Notes: a model not told the origin generated them from the sequence alone. A stretch of 64,000 nt of DNA from Arthrobacter woluwensis (GCF_900105345.1 NZ_FNSN01000004.1:62001-126000); one strand, 5' to 3'; counted from the first letter of the stretch, positions 8,884-18,230 are shown. Numbers and translations are program-made.

Positions 8884-8967
8884 GGGGGCCTCCTGGGTGC
8901 ATACGTCAGCGGATGCGACCGTGCAGTGCTGCAGCGGTCCCACTAGGCACCCTAGTTCAGAGACACG

Positions 8968-9951
8968 TCACATGGTCAACAGGATCTTCCCTGTGTGCTG
9001 ACCGGAATCGAAGTACCGGTGCGCTTCGGCGACCTCGGCCAGCGGGAACGTCCGCGCGACCAGTGGGCGGACGGAGCCGTCGGCGATCAGCGGCCAGACC
9101 ACATCCCGCACGGCGTCCATGATGGCCGTCTTCTCCTCCACCGGGCGGGCGCGCAGCGTGGTGCCGATGACGGCGGCCCGCTTGCTCAGCAGGACGCCCA
9201 GGTCCAGTTCCCCGCGGGCGCCGCCCTGCAGGCCGATCACCACGAGACGGCCGTGCACCTCCAGCGCGTCCAGGTTGGCGGAGAGGTACTTGGCGCCCAC
9301 GACGTCGAGGATCACGTCCGCGCCGTGCCCGCCGTTCGCTTCCCGCAGGGCCTCCGGGAAGCTCTGCGTCGTGTAGTCGATCGCGATGTCCGCACCGAGG
9401 AAGCCCCGAGCCGTGGCGACCTTCTCGGCGCTGCCCGCCGTCGTCGCCACGACCGCGCCCAGCGCCTTCGCGAGCTGGATGGCGAAGGCGCCGATCCCGC
9501 CCGTGGCCCCGTGGATGAGGACGGTCTCGCCCTCCTGCAGGCCGGCCGTCATGTAGAGATTGGAGTACACCGTGGCCGCCACCTCAGGCAGACCCGCGGC
9601 GGTCACCAGGTCGACGCCCTCCGGGATCCGGATCACCTGACCGGCGGGCACCACGACCTTCGAGGCATAGCCGCCGCCGGAGAGCAGGGCCACCACCTTC
9701 TCCCCCACGGCGAAGGGACGGGAGACGTCCGGGCCGAAGCCCGCGATGCGGCCGGAGACCTCCAGGCCGGGGATGTCGGAGGCGCCGGGCGGCGGCGGGT
9801 AGAAGCCCCGGCGCTGCTGCACGTCGGCCCGGTTCAGTCCGGCCGCGACGACGTCGATCAGGACCTCTCCCGGGCCGGGCACCGGATCCGGCATCTCGGT
9901 CACCTGCAGGACTTCCGGGCCTCCCGGCTCGGTGATCTGGACGGCTCGCAT
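8968..9951 (-). CDS. NAD(P)H quinone oxidoreductase, PIG3/QOR family
   Basis: Zinc-independent medium-chain dehydrogenase/reductase, 327 residues, of the quinone oxidoreductase (PIG3-like) subgroup that reduces quinones or enones with NADPH. It has the N-terminal GroES-like domain (GPGEVLIDVVAAGLNRADVQ), the nucleotide-binding motif HGATGGIGAFA near residue 150, and the family C-terminus HTGKILLTM. No zinc-ligand cysteines are present. The ATG at 9951 has AGGAG 10 nt upstream and is preferred over a GTG three codons earlier. It lies upstream of cstA on the same strand, but the 85-nt gap suggests separate transcription. Confidence 0.9.
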   Translation of the reverse strand: MRAVQITEPGGPEVLQVTEMPDPVPGPGEVLIDVVAAGLNRADVQQRRGFYPPPPGASDIPGLEVSGRIAGFGPDVSRPFAVGEKVVALLSGGGYASKVVVPAGQVIRIPEGVDLVTAAGLPEVAATVYSNLYMTAGLQEGETVLIHGATGGIGAFAIQLAKALGAVVATTAGSAEKVATARGFLGADIAIDYTTQSFPEALREANGGHGADVILDVVGAKYLSANLDALEVHGRLVVIGLQGGARGELDLGVLLSKRAAVIGTTLRARPVEEKTAIMDAVRDVVWPLIADGSVRPLVARTFPLAEVAEAHRYFDSGQHTGKILLTM

Positions 9952-10120
9952 GGTCTCCACTCTCCTCTGGACGCTCTGGCCCCCCGTCTATTGTGCACGG
10001 CGCCTCAGATGCACGGCGCACGGGAGGCGGCGTCTCCGCAGGTCCCGCGTTCGCCCCTCCCCCGGCGGCGCCGCGCACGTTTGGAGCGCGCGTCCGCGCT
10101 GTGAAACACTTTGACGCAGG

Positions 10121-10207
10121 GAAGGTTGTCCGAGCGGCCGAAGGAGCTGGTCTTGAAAACCAGTAGGCGGTAACCCCGTCTCATGGGTTCAAATCCCATA
10201 CCTTCCG
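10121..10207 (+). tRNA. tRNA-Ser (anticodon TGA)
   Basis: Class II tRNA with long variable arm: acceptor GGAAGGT/ACCTTCC, anticodon stem CTGGT/ACCAG with loop CTTGAAA (anticodon TGA), and T loop TTCAAAT. CCA is not encoded. It is followed directly by a terminator. Confidence 0.96.
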
Positions 10208-10212
10208 CGGAC

Positions 10213-10250
10213 AAGGGCTCCGGGACCATCAGGTCCCGGGGCCCTTTTTC
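10213..10250 (+). terminator. intrinsic terminator of tRNA-Ser(TGA)
   Basis: A 15-bp stem (10213-10227 and 10232-10246, one G-U pair) with ATCA loop, followed by a T-run. Confidence 0.88.
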
Positions 10251-10325
10251 ATGCCCGGCCGCCGCTCACGGCCGGCTCCCCGGCCCGGGCCGCCGGGAGT
10301 TCACCCACCGGCCGCCGGCGGACCG

Positions 10326-10355
10326 TTGAAGAATGTCGGACCCCGGCGTTAGCGT
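10326..10355 (+). promoter_or_regulatory. promoter of the VOC protein gene
   Basis: TTGAAG at 10326-10331 and TAGCGT at 10350-10355, 18-bp spacer, about 80 nt before the ATG. A 7-bp inverted repeat ATCAGGG/CCCTGAT begins near the predicted transcript start. Confidence 0.55.
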
Positions 10356-10435
10356 CATCACTATCAGGGCACCCGGGCGCCGCCCACCCTGATCCGCCGG
10401 CGCACGGCGGCACTTCCCGAGAAAGCGAGCGCATC

Positions 10436-11212
10436 ATGACCACCCCTACTTTCGCTCCCGGTGATCCCTGCTGGGCCGACCTGATGACGGATGATGTGGA
10501 AGCCGCCCAGAAGTTCTACGGCGAACTCCTGGGCTGGACCTTCGAAAGCGACGACGAGGAGAAGTACGGCGGCTACGTGACCGCGTCCAAGGACGGCCGC
10601 CAGGTGGCCGGCCTCATGGCCAAGCAGCCGGACCAGCAGGAGATGCCGAGCACCTGGGGCATCTACCTCAAGAGCGACGACGCCGAGGCCACCGCCGCGG
10701 CGATCACCGCAGCGGGCGGACAGGTGGTCGTGCCGCCGATGACCGTCCCGGAGATGGGCGTCATGGCGATCGCCGAGGATCCCTCCGGCGCTTTCGTGGG
10801 CGTGTGGGAGCCCCTCTCCCATGGCGGCTACTCCCTGATCAACGAGCCGGGCGCCGTCGGCTGGCACGAACTGGCCAGCCGGAAGTACGACGCCGCGGTG
10901 GACTTCTACCGCCAGGCCTTCGGCTGGGACATCTCCGTCATGGAGGACACCGAGGACTTCCGCTACAGCACCCTCGGCGAAGGCGATCAGGCACGTGCGG
11001 GACTGTTCGACGCCGCGAAGTTCCTCCCCGAAGGAGTGCCGTCGCACTGGCTCATCTACCTCGTGGTGGACAACGCCGACGAGGCCGCCCGGAAGGTCAC
11101 CGAGCTCGGCGGCCGGGTGCTGGAGGAGCCGCGGGACGATCCGCATGGCCGTCACGCACGGGTCACCGATCCGTTCGGCGCGGTCTTCATGCTGCACCAG
11201 TCGCTCGTCTGA
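10436..11212 (+). CDS. VOC (glyoxalase/bleomycin-resistance) family protein, two-domain
   Basis: A 258-residue protein of two tandem vicinal-oxygen-chelate domains (about residues 5-125 and 135-258), each starting with a W-x-(D/E)-L segment (CWADLMTDDVEAAQKFY and WHELASRKYDAAVDFY). This layout is that of the actinobacterial 27-kDa antigen Cfp30B-like group, often annotated as glyoxalase or hydroxylase. Two fused half-sites can make one complete metal site, but metal ligands are not well conserved and the substrate is unknown. It is monocistronic with its own promoter and a strong terminator. The ribosome-binding site is weak. Confidence 0.85.
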   Translation: MTTPTFAPGDPCWADLMTDDVEAAQKFYGELLGWTFESDDEEKYGGYVTASKDGRQVAGLMAKQPDQQEMPSTWGIYLKSDDAEATAAAITAAGGQVVVPPMTVPEMGVMAIAEDPSGAFVGVWEPLSHGGYSLINEPGAVGWHELASRKYDAAVDFYRQAFGWDISVMEDTEDFRYSTLGEGDQARAGLFDAAKFLPEGVPSHWLIYLVVDNADEAARKVTELGGRVLEEPRDDPHGRHARVTDPFGAVFMLHQSLV

Positions 11213-11224
11213 GACCCGTCCGGT

Positions 11225-11270
11225 CCTGTGCCGTCCCCGCCTCCGCGGGCGGTGACGGCACAGGATTTTT
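11225..11270 (+). terminator. intrinsic terminator of the VOC protein gene
   Basis: Stem with 11-bp outer arms CCTGTGCCGTC/GACGGCACAGG and a GC-rich inner part, followed by a T-run. Confidence 0.87.
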
Positions 11271-11314
11271 TCGCGCCGAATCCTGAAACAACAGTTTCTT
11301 TTCCCCGCAACCCG

Positions 11315-11343
11315 GAGTTAACTCTCTCTTGGTGGACTAGGCT
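11315..11343 (+). promoter_or_regulatory. candidate promoter of the secreted nuclease, with palindrome at -35
   Basis: TAGGCT at 11338-11343 with a perfect 10-bp palindrome GAGTTAACTC at 11315-11324 in the -35 position. The palindrome could be a regulator site. A phosphate-starvation regulator would be logical for a nuclease/nucleotidase, but that is speculation. Confidence 0.4.
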
Positions 11344-11433
11344 ACGGACCCCTCGCTTTCCTGCTGGCGGTCCGAGCCCTCAGTCCGCCACAGGACACCG
11401 GATCACACCCGATCTCTGGACAGAAAGAACCCC

Positions 11434-14400
11434 ATGAATCACTCGCTTGCGAAAGCAACCTTGGGGAGTGCCCTGACCGCCGCGTTGATCGCGGCCCCCT
11501 TGGCGACCGCGCCGGCCTTCGCGCTGGTCAACACGGTCGCCACACCGGGCACCTCCTCCGTCATCATCGATGAGGCATATCTGAGCGGAGGCAGCGCAGG
11601 GGCTGCCTTCCGCAACAAGTTCGTGGAGCTGTACAACTCCTCGGACGCACCCGTCTCGCTGGACGGCTGGTCACTCCAGTACCGTTCCGGCACCGGGACC
11701 GCCGCCCCCAACTCCGTGACCGCCCTCCGCGGCAGCATCCCCGCCAAGGGGACGTTCCTCATCAAGGGCGGCAGCAACAACGCGGCGTCCACGGCGGCGG
11801 AGCTGCCCACACCGGACCAGGACGCGCCGTCGTTCAACCCGTCCGGCACCACGGGCACCGTCATCCTGGCCCGCCAGGCCACGGCTCTCAGCGGGCTCGG
11901 TACGGGCAGCCAGGTGGAGCCGACCAACGTGGCCGACCTCCTCGGCTACGGCACGAGCAACACGTACGAGGTCAAGGCGGCCACCGCGCCGTCGTCGAAC
12001 ACCGATGTCAAGGCGCTCACCCGCAGCAATCACGCGGACAGCAACGACAACTCGGCCGACTTCAGCCTGAGCACCTCGATCACCCCGACGCCGTCGGGCG
12101 GGACGGGCGGTCCGGACCCGACACCGACGCCCACCCCCACGCCGACCCCGACGCCGGGTGGCACCGCCACCATCGCGGAGATCCAGGGCACCGGCGCCAC
12201 GAGCCCCCTCGTCGGCCAGAGCGTGACCACCAAGGGCAAGGTCACCGCCCGCTACTCCACGGGCGGCCTGAACGGCTACTACATCCAGACCCCGGGCACC
12301 GGCGGCGACCTGACCGAGGCCGACCACCAGGCCTCCGACGCCGTGTTCGTCTACTCGCCCGCCACGGTCGGCTCGGTCGCGATCGGCGACTACGTGCAGG
12401 TCTCCGGCACCGTCAGCGAGTACTTCGGCCAGACCCAGGTGAACGTCACGGACGCCGCCTCGCTGACCAAGCTCACCGACGCGGCCCCGGAGGTGAAGGC
12501 CACGCACTTCACCCTCCCGGCGAGCGAGACCTTCCGCGAGTCCCTCGAGGGCATGCTCCTCGCCCCGACCGGCGACTACACGCTCTCCGACAACTTCTAC
12601 GCCAACCAGTACGGTGAACTGACCCTCGCCAGCGGCAAGACCCCCGCGGTCCAGCCCAACGCCGTGGCCCCGTACGGCACCGCCGAGAACAAGGCCGTGG
12701 CCGACGACAACCAGGCCCGCACCATCAAGCTGGATGACGGCGCCACCACGAACTTCCTCTCCAACGCCACCACCAAGGCGCTTCCGCTGCCCTACCTGAC
12801 CACCAAGGACCCGGTCCGGGTGGGCGCCCCCGTGACGTTCAAGACCAACGTCATCCTGGGTTACGGCAACAACGCCTGGCGGCTGGAGCCCCTCGAGCAC
12901 CTCACCCCGGCGAGCGCGGACACCGTGCAGCCGGTCTCCTTCGGCAACACCCGCGCGGATGTGCCGAACGCCGTGGGCGGCAACCTCAAGCTCGCCTCGT
13001 TCAACGTCCTGAACTACTTCCCGACCACCGGTGACAGCCTCAGCGGCTGCCAGTACTACACCGACCGCGACGGCGCTCCCGTCACCGTCAAGGGCGGCTG
13101 CGATGCCCGTGGCGCCGCGACCGCTGAGCACTTCAAGCGCCAGCAGGACAAGATCGTCGCCGCGATCAACAGCTCCGGCGCCGACGTGGTCACCCTCATG
13201 GAGGTCGAGAACTCCGCCAAGTTCGGCAAGACCCGCGACGACGCGCTGTCCAAGCTGGTCACCGCGCTCAACGACGCCAAGCCGGGCACCTGGGACTACG
13301 TCCGCAGCCCGTCGGCTCTGCCGCCGCTGAGCGATGAGGACGTCATCCGGACCGCCTTCATCTACAAGAAGGCCGTGGCCGAGCCCGTGGGCGAGTCCGT
13401 GATCCACAACGACACCACAGCCTTCGCCAGCGCCCGCAAGCCGCTCGCCCAGGTGTTCAAGCCCGTGGGCGGCACCCAGGCGCAGGAATTCATCGCCGTG
13501 GCCAACCACTTCAAGTCCAAGAGCTCCGCGGCCACCCCGGACGACACGGACAAGGGACAGGGCGCGTCCAACCTCGCCCGTGTCGCCCAGTCCAAGTCGC
13601 TGCTCGGCTTCGTGGACACCCTGACGAAGGACAAGGGCACCGACAAGGTCTTCCTGATCGGTGACTTCAACGCCTACAGCAAGGAAGACCCGCTGAACGT
13701 CCTCACCGACGCCGGCTACGTCGACCAGGACGGCAAGGCCAAGAACGCCGACGGCACCCAGAAGCACTCCTACGTGTTCAGCGGCCAGTCCGGTTCCTTG
13801 GACCACATCTTCGCGTCCCCGGAGGCCGAGAAGATGGTCAACGGCGCCGACATCTGGAACATCAACTCCGTGGAGTCCGTCGCGCTGGAGTACAGCCGCT
13901 GGAACTACAACGTCACCAACTTCTACGCTCCGGACCAGTACCGTTCCAGTGACCACGATCCCGTGATCGTGGGCCTGAACACCACCCCCGCGCCCACCAG
14001 CGCGAAGGTGAACCTCCTCGGCGTGAACGATTTCCACGGTCGCATCGACAACAACACCGTCAACGTCGCCGGCACCTTGGAGAAGCTCCGCGCCGCCGCC
14101 ACCCCGGGCAGCACCGCCTTCGTCTCCGCCGGTGACAACATCGGGGCCTCCCTCTTCGCCTCCTCCATGGCGAAGGACCAGCCCACCATCGACGTGCTCA
14201 ACACGCTCGGCCTCACCGCCTCCGCCGTGGGCAACCACGAGTTCGACGGTGGCTGGGCCGATCTGCGCGACCGCGTGATCGCGGGCGGGACCAACGCGAA
14301 ATTCCCGTACCTGGGCGCGAACGTGTACAAGAAGGGCACGCAGGAACCGGCGCTGCCCGAATACGAGATCCTCGACCTCAACGGCGTGAAGGTGGCCGTG

Positions 14401-15996
14401 GTCGGCGCCGTGACCCAGGAGGTCCCCACGCTGGTCACCCCGGCCGGCATCGCCGACCTCGACTTCGGTGATCCGGTCGACGCCGTGAACCGCGTGGCCG
14501 CCAAGATCAAGGACGGCAAGCTCGCCGACGTGATCGTCGCCGAGTACCACGAGGGCGCCGGGGCCGGCACCCCGGACGGCGCGACCCTCCAGCAGGAGAT
14601 CGCCGCGGGTGGCGCGTTCGCCAAGATCGTGACCGAGACCAGCCCGGCCGTCGGCGCCATCTTCACGGGCCACACCCACAAGGAGTACGCCTGGGACGGT
14701 CCCGTCCCCGGCCAGGACGGCAAGACCCGTCCCGTGGTCCAGACCGGCAGCTACGGCGCGAACATCGGCCAGATCGAGCTGACCGTGGACCTCGCCTCCA
14801 AGCAGGTCTCCGCGTACTCGGCCCGTAACGTCGCCCGCACCACGGACGCCGCCGCCGACCTCATCGCGGCCTACCCCCGCGTGAAGCAGGTGGACACGAT
14901 CGTGAAGAAGGCACTCGCGGACGCCGCCGTCGTCGGCAATCAGCCGGTCGGCAAGGTGACGAAGGACATCACCACCGCGTTCACGAAGGACCCGACCACC
15001 GGCGCGCCGGTGCGTGACGACCGTTCCAGCGAGTCCACCCTGGGCAACCTGGTGGCCGACTCGCTGGTCGCCTCGCTCAAGGACCCGACCGTGGGCGGCG
15101 CCGAGATCGGCGTGGTCAACCCCGGCGGCCTGCGCAACGAGCTGTACTACGGCACGGACGGCACCATCACCTACGCCCAGGCCAATGCGGTGCTGCCGTT
15201 CGTGAACAACCTCTGGACCACGTCGCTCACGGGCGCCCAGTTCAAGACGCTCCTGGAGCAGCAGTGGCAGACCAACCCGGACGGCACCGTGCCGAGCCGC
15301 CCGTACCTGCAGCTGGGCCTCTCCAAGAACGTCAACTACACCTATGACGCCGCCCGCCCCGCGGGTGACCGCGTGACCTCCATCCAGGTCAACGGTCAGC
15401 CGCTGGATCCGGCCAAGTCCTACCGGATCGGGACGTTCAGCTTCCTGGCCACCGGTGGCGACAACTTCCGGGTCTTCAAGGACGGCGCCAACACCCGTGA
15501 CTCCGGCCTGGTGGACCGCGACGCCTGGATGGCCTTCCTCAAGGCCAACTCCCCGGTGTCCCCGGACTTCGCCCGTCGCAGCGTGGCCGTCGTGAACTCG
15601 ACCCCGGCCAGCGTGAAGGCCGGGGAGAAGATCCAGGCCGCGGTGTCGAAGCTGGATCTCACCTCGCTGGGCAGCCCGGTGAACACCTCGCTCGAGGCCA
15701 CGTTCACCGACGCCGCCGGCAAGGTCACCGCACTGGGCGCCGTTCCCGTCTCGGGTGGCGCCGCCACCGTGAGCCTGGCCGTTCCGGCCGGCGCCGCGGC
15801 GGGTGCTGGCGTCCTGCAGCTGAAGGCCGCGGAGTCGGGCACGACGGTGAAGGTCAACGTCACCGTCGCCAAGACCGAGGTGCCGCAGCCGACCTGCACC
15901 AAGCCCGTTCCGCCAAAGCACTGGTGGGACGTGGCGGGTTGGGCCAAGTACGCCCTGGCGTGGATCGGTTACCTCACGTGCCTCGTGAAGGGCTGA
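11434..15996 (+). CDS. secreted multidomain nuclease and 5'-nucleotidase (ExeM/NucH-like)
   Basis: A 1520-residue exported enzyme that appears able to degrade extracellular DNA to nucleosides and phosphate in one polypeptide. Order of domains: signal peptide (1 to about 31, cleavage after AFA), lamin-tail domain (about 35-165), Pro-Thr linker (about 225-240), OB-fold domain (from 242), endonuclease/exonuclease/phosphatase domain (about 517-845; LASFNVLNYF, LMEVEN, GDFNAYS, SDHDPV), metallophosphatase (about 858-1110; NDFHGR, GDN, GNHEFD, GHTHKE) and 5'-nucleotidase C-terminal domain (about 1200-1365; GNLVADS, NPGGLRNE, ATGGDNFRVF). A tail with two cysteines (PTCTKP, YLTCLVKG) and a tryptophan-rich stretch closes it. 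No LPxTG sorting motif is seen. Confidence 0.93.
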   Translation: MNHSLAKATLGSALTAALIAAPLATAPAFALVNTVATPGTSSVIIDEAYLSGGSAGAAFRNKFVELYNSSDAPVSLDGWSLQYRSGTGTAAPNSVTALRGSIPAKGTFLIKGGSNNAASTAAELPTPDQDAPSFNPSGTTGTVILARQATALSGLGTGSQVEPTNVADLLGYGTSNTYEVKAATAPSSNTDVKALTRSNHADSNDNSADFSLSTSITPTPSGGTGGPDPTPTPTPTPTPTPGGTATIAEIQGTGATSPLVGQSVTTKGKVTARYSTGGLNGYYIQTPGTGGDLTEADHQASDAVFVYSPATVGSVAIGDYVQVSGTVSEYFGQTQVNVTDAASLTKLTDAAPEVKATHFTLPASETFRESLEGMLLAPTGDYTLSDNFYANQYGELTLASGKTPAVQPNAVAPYGTAENKAVADDNQARTIKLDDGATTNFLSNATTKALPLPYLTTKDPVRVGAPVTFKTNVILGYGNNAWRLEPLEHLTPASADTVQPVSFGNTRADVPNAVGGNLKLASFNVLNYFPTTGDSLSGCQYYTDRDGAPVTVKGGCDARGAATAEHFKRQQDKIVAAINSSGADVVTLMEVENSAKFGKTRDDALSKLVTALNDAKPGTWDYVRSPSALPPLSDEDVIRTAFIYKKAVAEPVGESVIHNDTTAFASARKPLAQVFKPVGGTQAQEFIAVANHFKSKSSAATPDDTDKGQGASNLARVAQSKSLLGFVDTLTKDKGTDKVFLIGDFNAYSKEDPLNVLTDAGYVDQDGKAKNADGTQKHSYVFSGQSGSLDHIFASPEAEKMVNGADIWNINSVESVALEYSRWNYNVTNFYAPDQYRSSDHDPVIVGLNTTPAPTSAKVNLLGVNDFHGRIDNNTVNVAGTLEKLRAAATPGSTAFVSAGDNIGASLFASSMAKDQPTIDVLNTLGLTASAVGNHEFDGGWADLRDRVIAGGTNAKFPYLGANVYKKGTQEPALPEYEILDLNGVKVAVVGAVTQEVPTLVTPAGIADLDFGDPVDAVNRVAAKIKDGKLADVIVAEYHEGAGAGTPDGATLQQEIAAGGAFAKIVTETSPAVGAIFTGHTHKEYAWDGPVPGQDGKTRPVVQTGSYGANIGQIELTVDLASKQVSAYSARNVARTTDAAADLIAAYPRVKQVDTIVKKALADAAVVGNQPVGKVTKDITTAFTKDPTTGAPVRDDRSSESTLGNLVADSLVASLKDPTVGGAEIGVVNPGGLRNELYYGTDGTITYAQANAVLPFVNNLWTTSLTGAQFKTLLEQQWQTNPDGTVPSRPYLQLGLSKNVNYTYDAARPAGDRVTSIQVNGQPLDPAKSYRIGTFSFLATGGDNFRVFKDGANTRDSGLVDRDAWMAFLKANSPVSPDFARRSVAVVNSTPASVKAGEKIQAAVSKLDLTSLGSPVNTSLEATFTDAAGKVTALGAVPVSGGAATVSLAVPAGAAAGAGVLQLKAAESGTTVKVNVTVAKTEVPQPTCTKPVPPKHWWDVAGWAKYALAWIGYLTCLVKG
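12118..12156 (+). repeat. Pro-Thr coding repeat (interdomain linker)
   Basis: A run of alternating CCG/CCC and ACC/ACG codons encodes (PT)n between the lamin-tail domain and the OB-fold of the secreted nuclease. Such linkers are extended and protease-resistant. Confidence 0.85.
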
Positions 15997-16020
15997 TCAC
16001 CCCTCACCTGAGGTGACGAC

Positions 16021-16063
16021 AAGGGCCGGTTCCGATCGCATTCCGCGATCGGAACCGGCCCTT
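16021..16063. terminator. bidirectional terminator
   Basis: A 19-bp perfect stem (16021-16039 and 16045-16063) with a 5-nt loop, between the convergent nuclease and FAD-protein genes. Confidence 0.87.
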
Positions 16064-16097
16064 GGTTCTGTCCTGAGCAGCGTGTTCGGAACGTGCT

Positions 16098-18083
16098 TCA
16101 GAACGTGCTGAGGACCGCCCGCGCGATCTCGTCGGCGTCGCGCAGAGTGCGCTGACCGCTGCGGAACAGCTCGGTGGGCTCGCCGTCCGGTCCGGCCGAG
16201 AAAGCCTCCGCCGCGATCGCCACGCCCCACTGCACGGCGGAGAGCTGGAGGCTGAGCACGTGCAGATCCTCCTGGACGTCGCCGTTGCCCGCCACCGCAC
16301 GATACGGATGCGCGACGACGTCGAGACCGGACGCCTCCGTCGGGCCGCCCTCGGGCCTCATCATGAGCCGCGTGCGGACGAGCCCGTCCTCCAGGAGCTG
16401 ACGGAGCAGGGGCGACGCCGCGGCGGACACCCGGTTGGCCGGGGCCAGGGCCTCCACCAGGGTCCGGGCCCGGACCTCACTGCCGTCCACCCACGGCGAG
16501 GAGGCCTGGAACAAGCCGGCCGCGCGGTCCACCGTGAAGCGCGGTTCCGGACCCACGAAGTGCACGACGCCGGCACGGGCCAGGGCGGCCAGCTGTTCGA
16601 TGCGCAGGGCGGGCGGCCCGCTCGCCAGGCCTTCCACGAGGGACTCGAAGCGCCCCCGCAGTTCCGTCACCCAGGATTCCTCTGTGATCCCGCCGTCGGC
16701 CACCGCATCCTTCAGGAGCGAGCGGCCCGCGTGCAGGATGAGCACCGCGCTCTTGACCGGGTCCTTCTCCCCCGCGGCCGAGCGGCGCACGTCCTCGTCG
16801 AGAGTGCTCACCACCGCGGCGTCGAACGCGGCGGCGGAATCGAAGCGCTGCAGCGCGAAGGGGGCCGCGAGCGCCCGCAGGCTCAGACGCAGCCACTCGG
16901 GAACGCATCGCTCGATCAGCGCCGTGACGGGGACCATCCAGTCCTCCGGGCTGTGCGCATGCGGACGGAGCAGTTCCTCGAGCTGATCGAGGAACTCGGC
17001 CGCGTCCCGGATCGCGTTCGGATCGGAGGTGACCAGCGTGTCGTAGTAGGCCCAAAGCACATCACGCTGCAGCAGCGGCCACAGATCGTGACCGAAGCCG
17101 GGCTTCACGCCGGACCGCCGGAACCGTTGGACCGCGGACTCGGTGAGGTACCGGAGCTGGCGTTCCTTGGGGTAGTAGCTGGAGATCTGCGCCTTGGCCT
17201 TGTACGGACCGCCGCGGCGGCTCGCGGCGTGGATGACCGGCTCGTGGCCGCTCGGCAGGTAGTGGAGTCCGCCGTCGCGCCGTTCGAAGCGTCCGCCGCG
17301 CCCTTCGGTGAGCTGACCCATGACGTCGAAGAAGTTCAGGCCCATCCCGCGGACGAGGACGGGCTCGCCACCGGGCACGAGCGACCAGTCCACATCCGCC
17401 GGGCACGCGGGTGGGAAGTAGCTGAGGCCGAGGTCCTGCGCTGCGCGGTACAACTCACGCTGTTCCGGGTTGAGCTGGGCCGGGACATGGCCGAGAGCCA
17501 GCACGACGCGGTCCGCGGCGATGCTCCCCTCATGGAGTTCGACCACGAACCCGCGGTCCCCGGTCCGCCGGACGGCATGGGCCTCGGTCCGGTGGTGCAC
17601 CGGATGGAAGCCCTCCAGGAGCGGGTCACTCTCGATCCGCCCGACGACGGCGGCGAGCGTCTCCTCGAGGTACCGCCCGTAGAGCGCGCGGCTGGGGAAG
17701 GCGTCGGGCCCGAGCGCGAGCAGCTCGGCCTGCTCTTCCTCGCTCAGCCGGTCCCGTGCGTCCGCGTGGCCCGCGGCGACGGCGGCACGCCACGCGTTGA
17801 AGCTGCCGCCCGCCAGGGGCGCCGCCAGGTCCGGGTCCTCGGGGATGAGGGTGGGGAAGAAGCTCTGGGTGTTCATGAGGAACAGCCGGGACTGGCCGGG
17901 CTGCCAGACGTGGCCGGAGCCGAGAGGGTACGGGTCCACGAGGTGCACTTCGAGACGGGCGCCGGCGTCGAGGGCGCCGTCCTCACGGCGGGCCTTCCAG
18001 TTGGCGGCCAGACGCTCCAGAACACTGCTGCCGCGCGGCCCAGCACCGATCACCACCACACGACGCACCGAATCCCCTGACAT
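16098..18083 (-). CDS. FAD/NAD(P)-binding protein of unknown function
   Basis: A 661-residue cytosolic protein with an N-terminal dinucleotide-binding domain: VVVIGAGPRGSS (residues 9-20), then LVDPYPLGSGHVW and MNTQSFFPT. This is the FAD-NAD(P)-binding (NAD_binding_9-like) architecture found in uncharacterised actinobacterial proteins. A second Rossmann-type stretch, RVVLALGHVPAQL, lies near residue 215. The long C-terminal half (about 300-640) is helical and unrecognised. No partner gene is adjacent. The ATG has no Shine-Dalgarno but has TAGGCT 6 nt upstream, pointing to a leaderless transcript. Reaction and substrate unknown. Confidence 0.78.
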   Translation of the reverse strand: MSGDSVRRVVVIGAGPRGSSVLERLAANWKARREDGALDAGARLEVHLVDPYPLGSGHVWQPGQSRLFLMNTQSFFPTLIPEDPDLAAPLAGGSFNAWRAAVAAGHADARDRLSEEEQAELLALGPDAFPSRALYGRYLEETLAAVVGRIESDPLLEGFHPVHHRTEAHAVRRTGDRGFVVELHEGSIAADRVVLALGHVPAQLNPEQRELYRAAQDLGLSYFPPACPADVDWSLVPGGEPVLVRGMGLNFFDVMGQLTEGRGGRFERRDGGLHYLPSGHEPVIHAASRRGGPYKAKAQISSYYPKERQLRYLTESAVQRFRRSGVKPGFGHDLWPLLQRDVLWAYYDTLVTSDPNAIRDAAEFLDQLEELLRPHAHSPEDWMVPVTALIERCVPEWLRLSLRALAAPFALQRFDSAAAFDAAVVSTLDEDVRRSAAGEKDPVKSAVLILHAGRSLLKDAVADGGITEESWVTELRGRFESLVEGLASGPPALRIEQLAALARAGVVHFVGPEPRFTVDRAAGLFQASSPWVDGSEVRARTLVEALAPANRVSAAASPLLRQLLEDGLVRTRLMMRPEGGPTEASGLDVVAHPYRAVAGNGDVQEDLHVLSLQLSAVQWGVAIAAEAFSAGPDGEPTELFRSGQRTLRDADEIARAVLSTF

Positions 18084-18089
18084 GGGATA

Positions 18090-18095
18090 AGCCTA
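18090..18095 (-). promoter_or_regulatory. -10 element for a leaderless transcript (FAD protein)
   Basis: TAGGCT on the minus strand, ending 6 nt before the ATG at 18083; no ribosome-binding site is present. Confidence 0.55.
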
Positions 18096-18218
18096 ATGGG
18101 CCGGGGCTCCCGCGGACGGCTCCGGCCGGTCCGGGGCGGGGACCACCGGGGCGCCGCCACAGGGCCCCGTGTGTCCTGCCGCGTCGACCCGGAGCGTTCC
18201 AACGCCAGCGCCTCTGTC

Positions 18219-18224
18219 TAGGAT
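18219..18224 (+). promoter_or_regulatory. -10 element for a leaderless transcript (S9 peptidase)
   Basis: TAGGAT followed by 6 nt and then the ATG; no Shine-Dalgarno between them. Confidence 0.6.
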
Positions 18225-18230
18225 GAATCC

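Noticed and set aside
6283-8946. Long plus-strand frame across cstA
   Set aside because: Translation is Arg/Asp/His/Gly-rich nonsense; CstA on the opposite strand has complete membrane helices and a good ribosome-binding site.
12118-12156. Short-period repeat as minisatellite or CRISPR-like array
   Set aside because: It is in frame and encodes a Pro-Thr linker; no spacers or cas genes exist anywhere in the window.
11671-15921. A 1416-codon open frame on the minus strand opposite the secreted nuclease
   Set aside because: It mirrors the high third-position GC of the real plus-strand gene, and its translation is low-complexity Arg/Gly/Val/Asp without any domain. Typical shadow in a high-GC genome.
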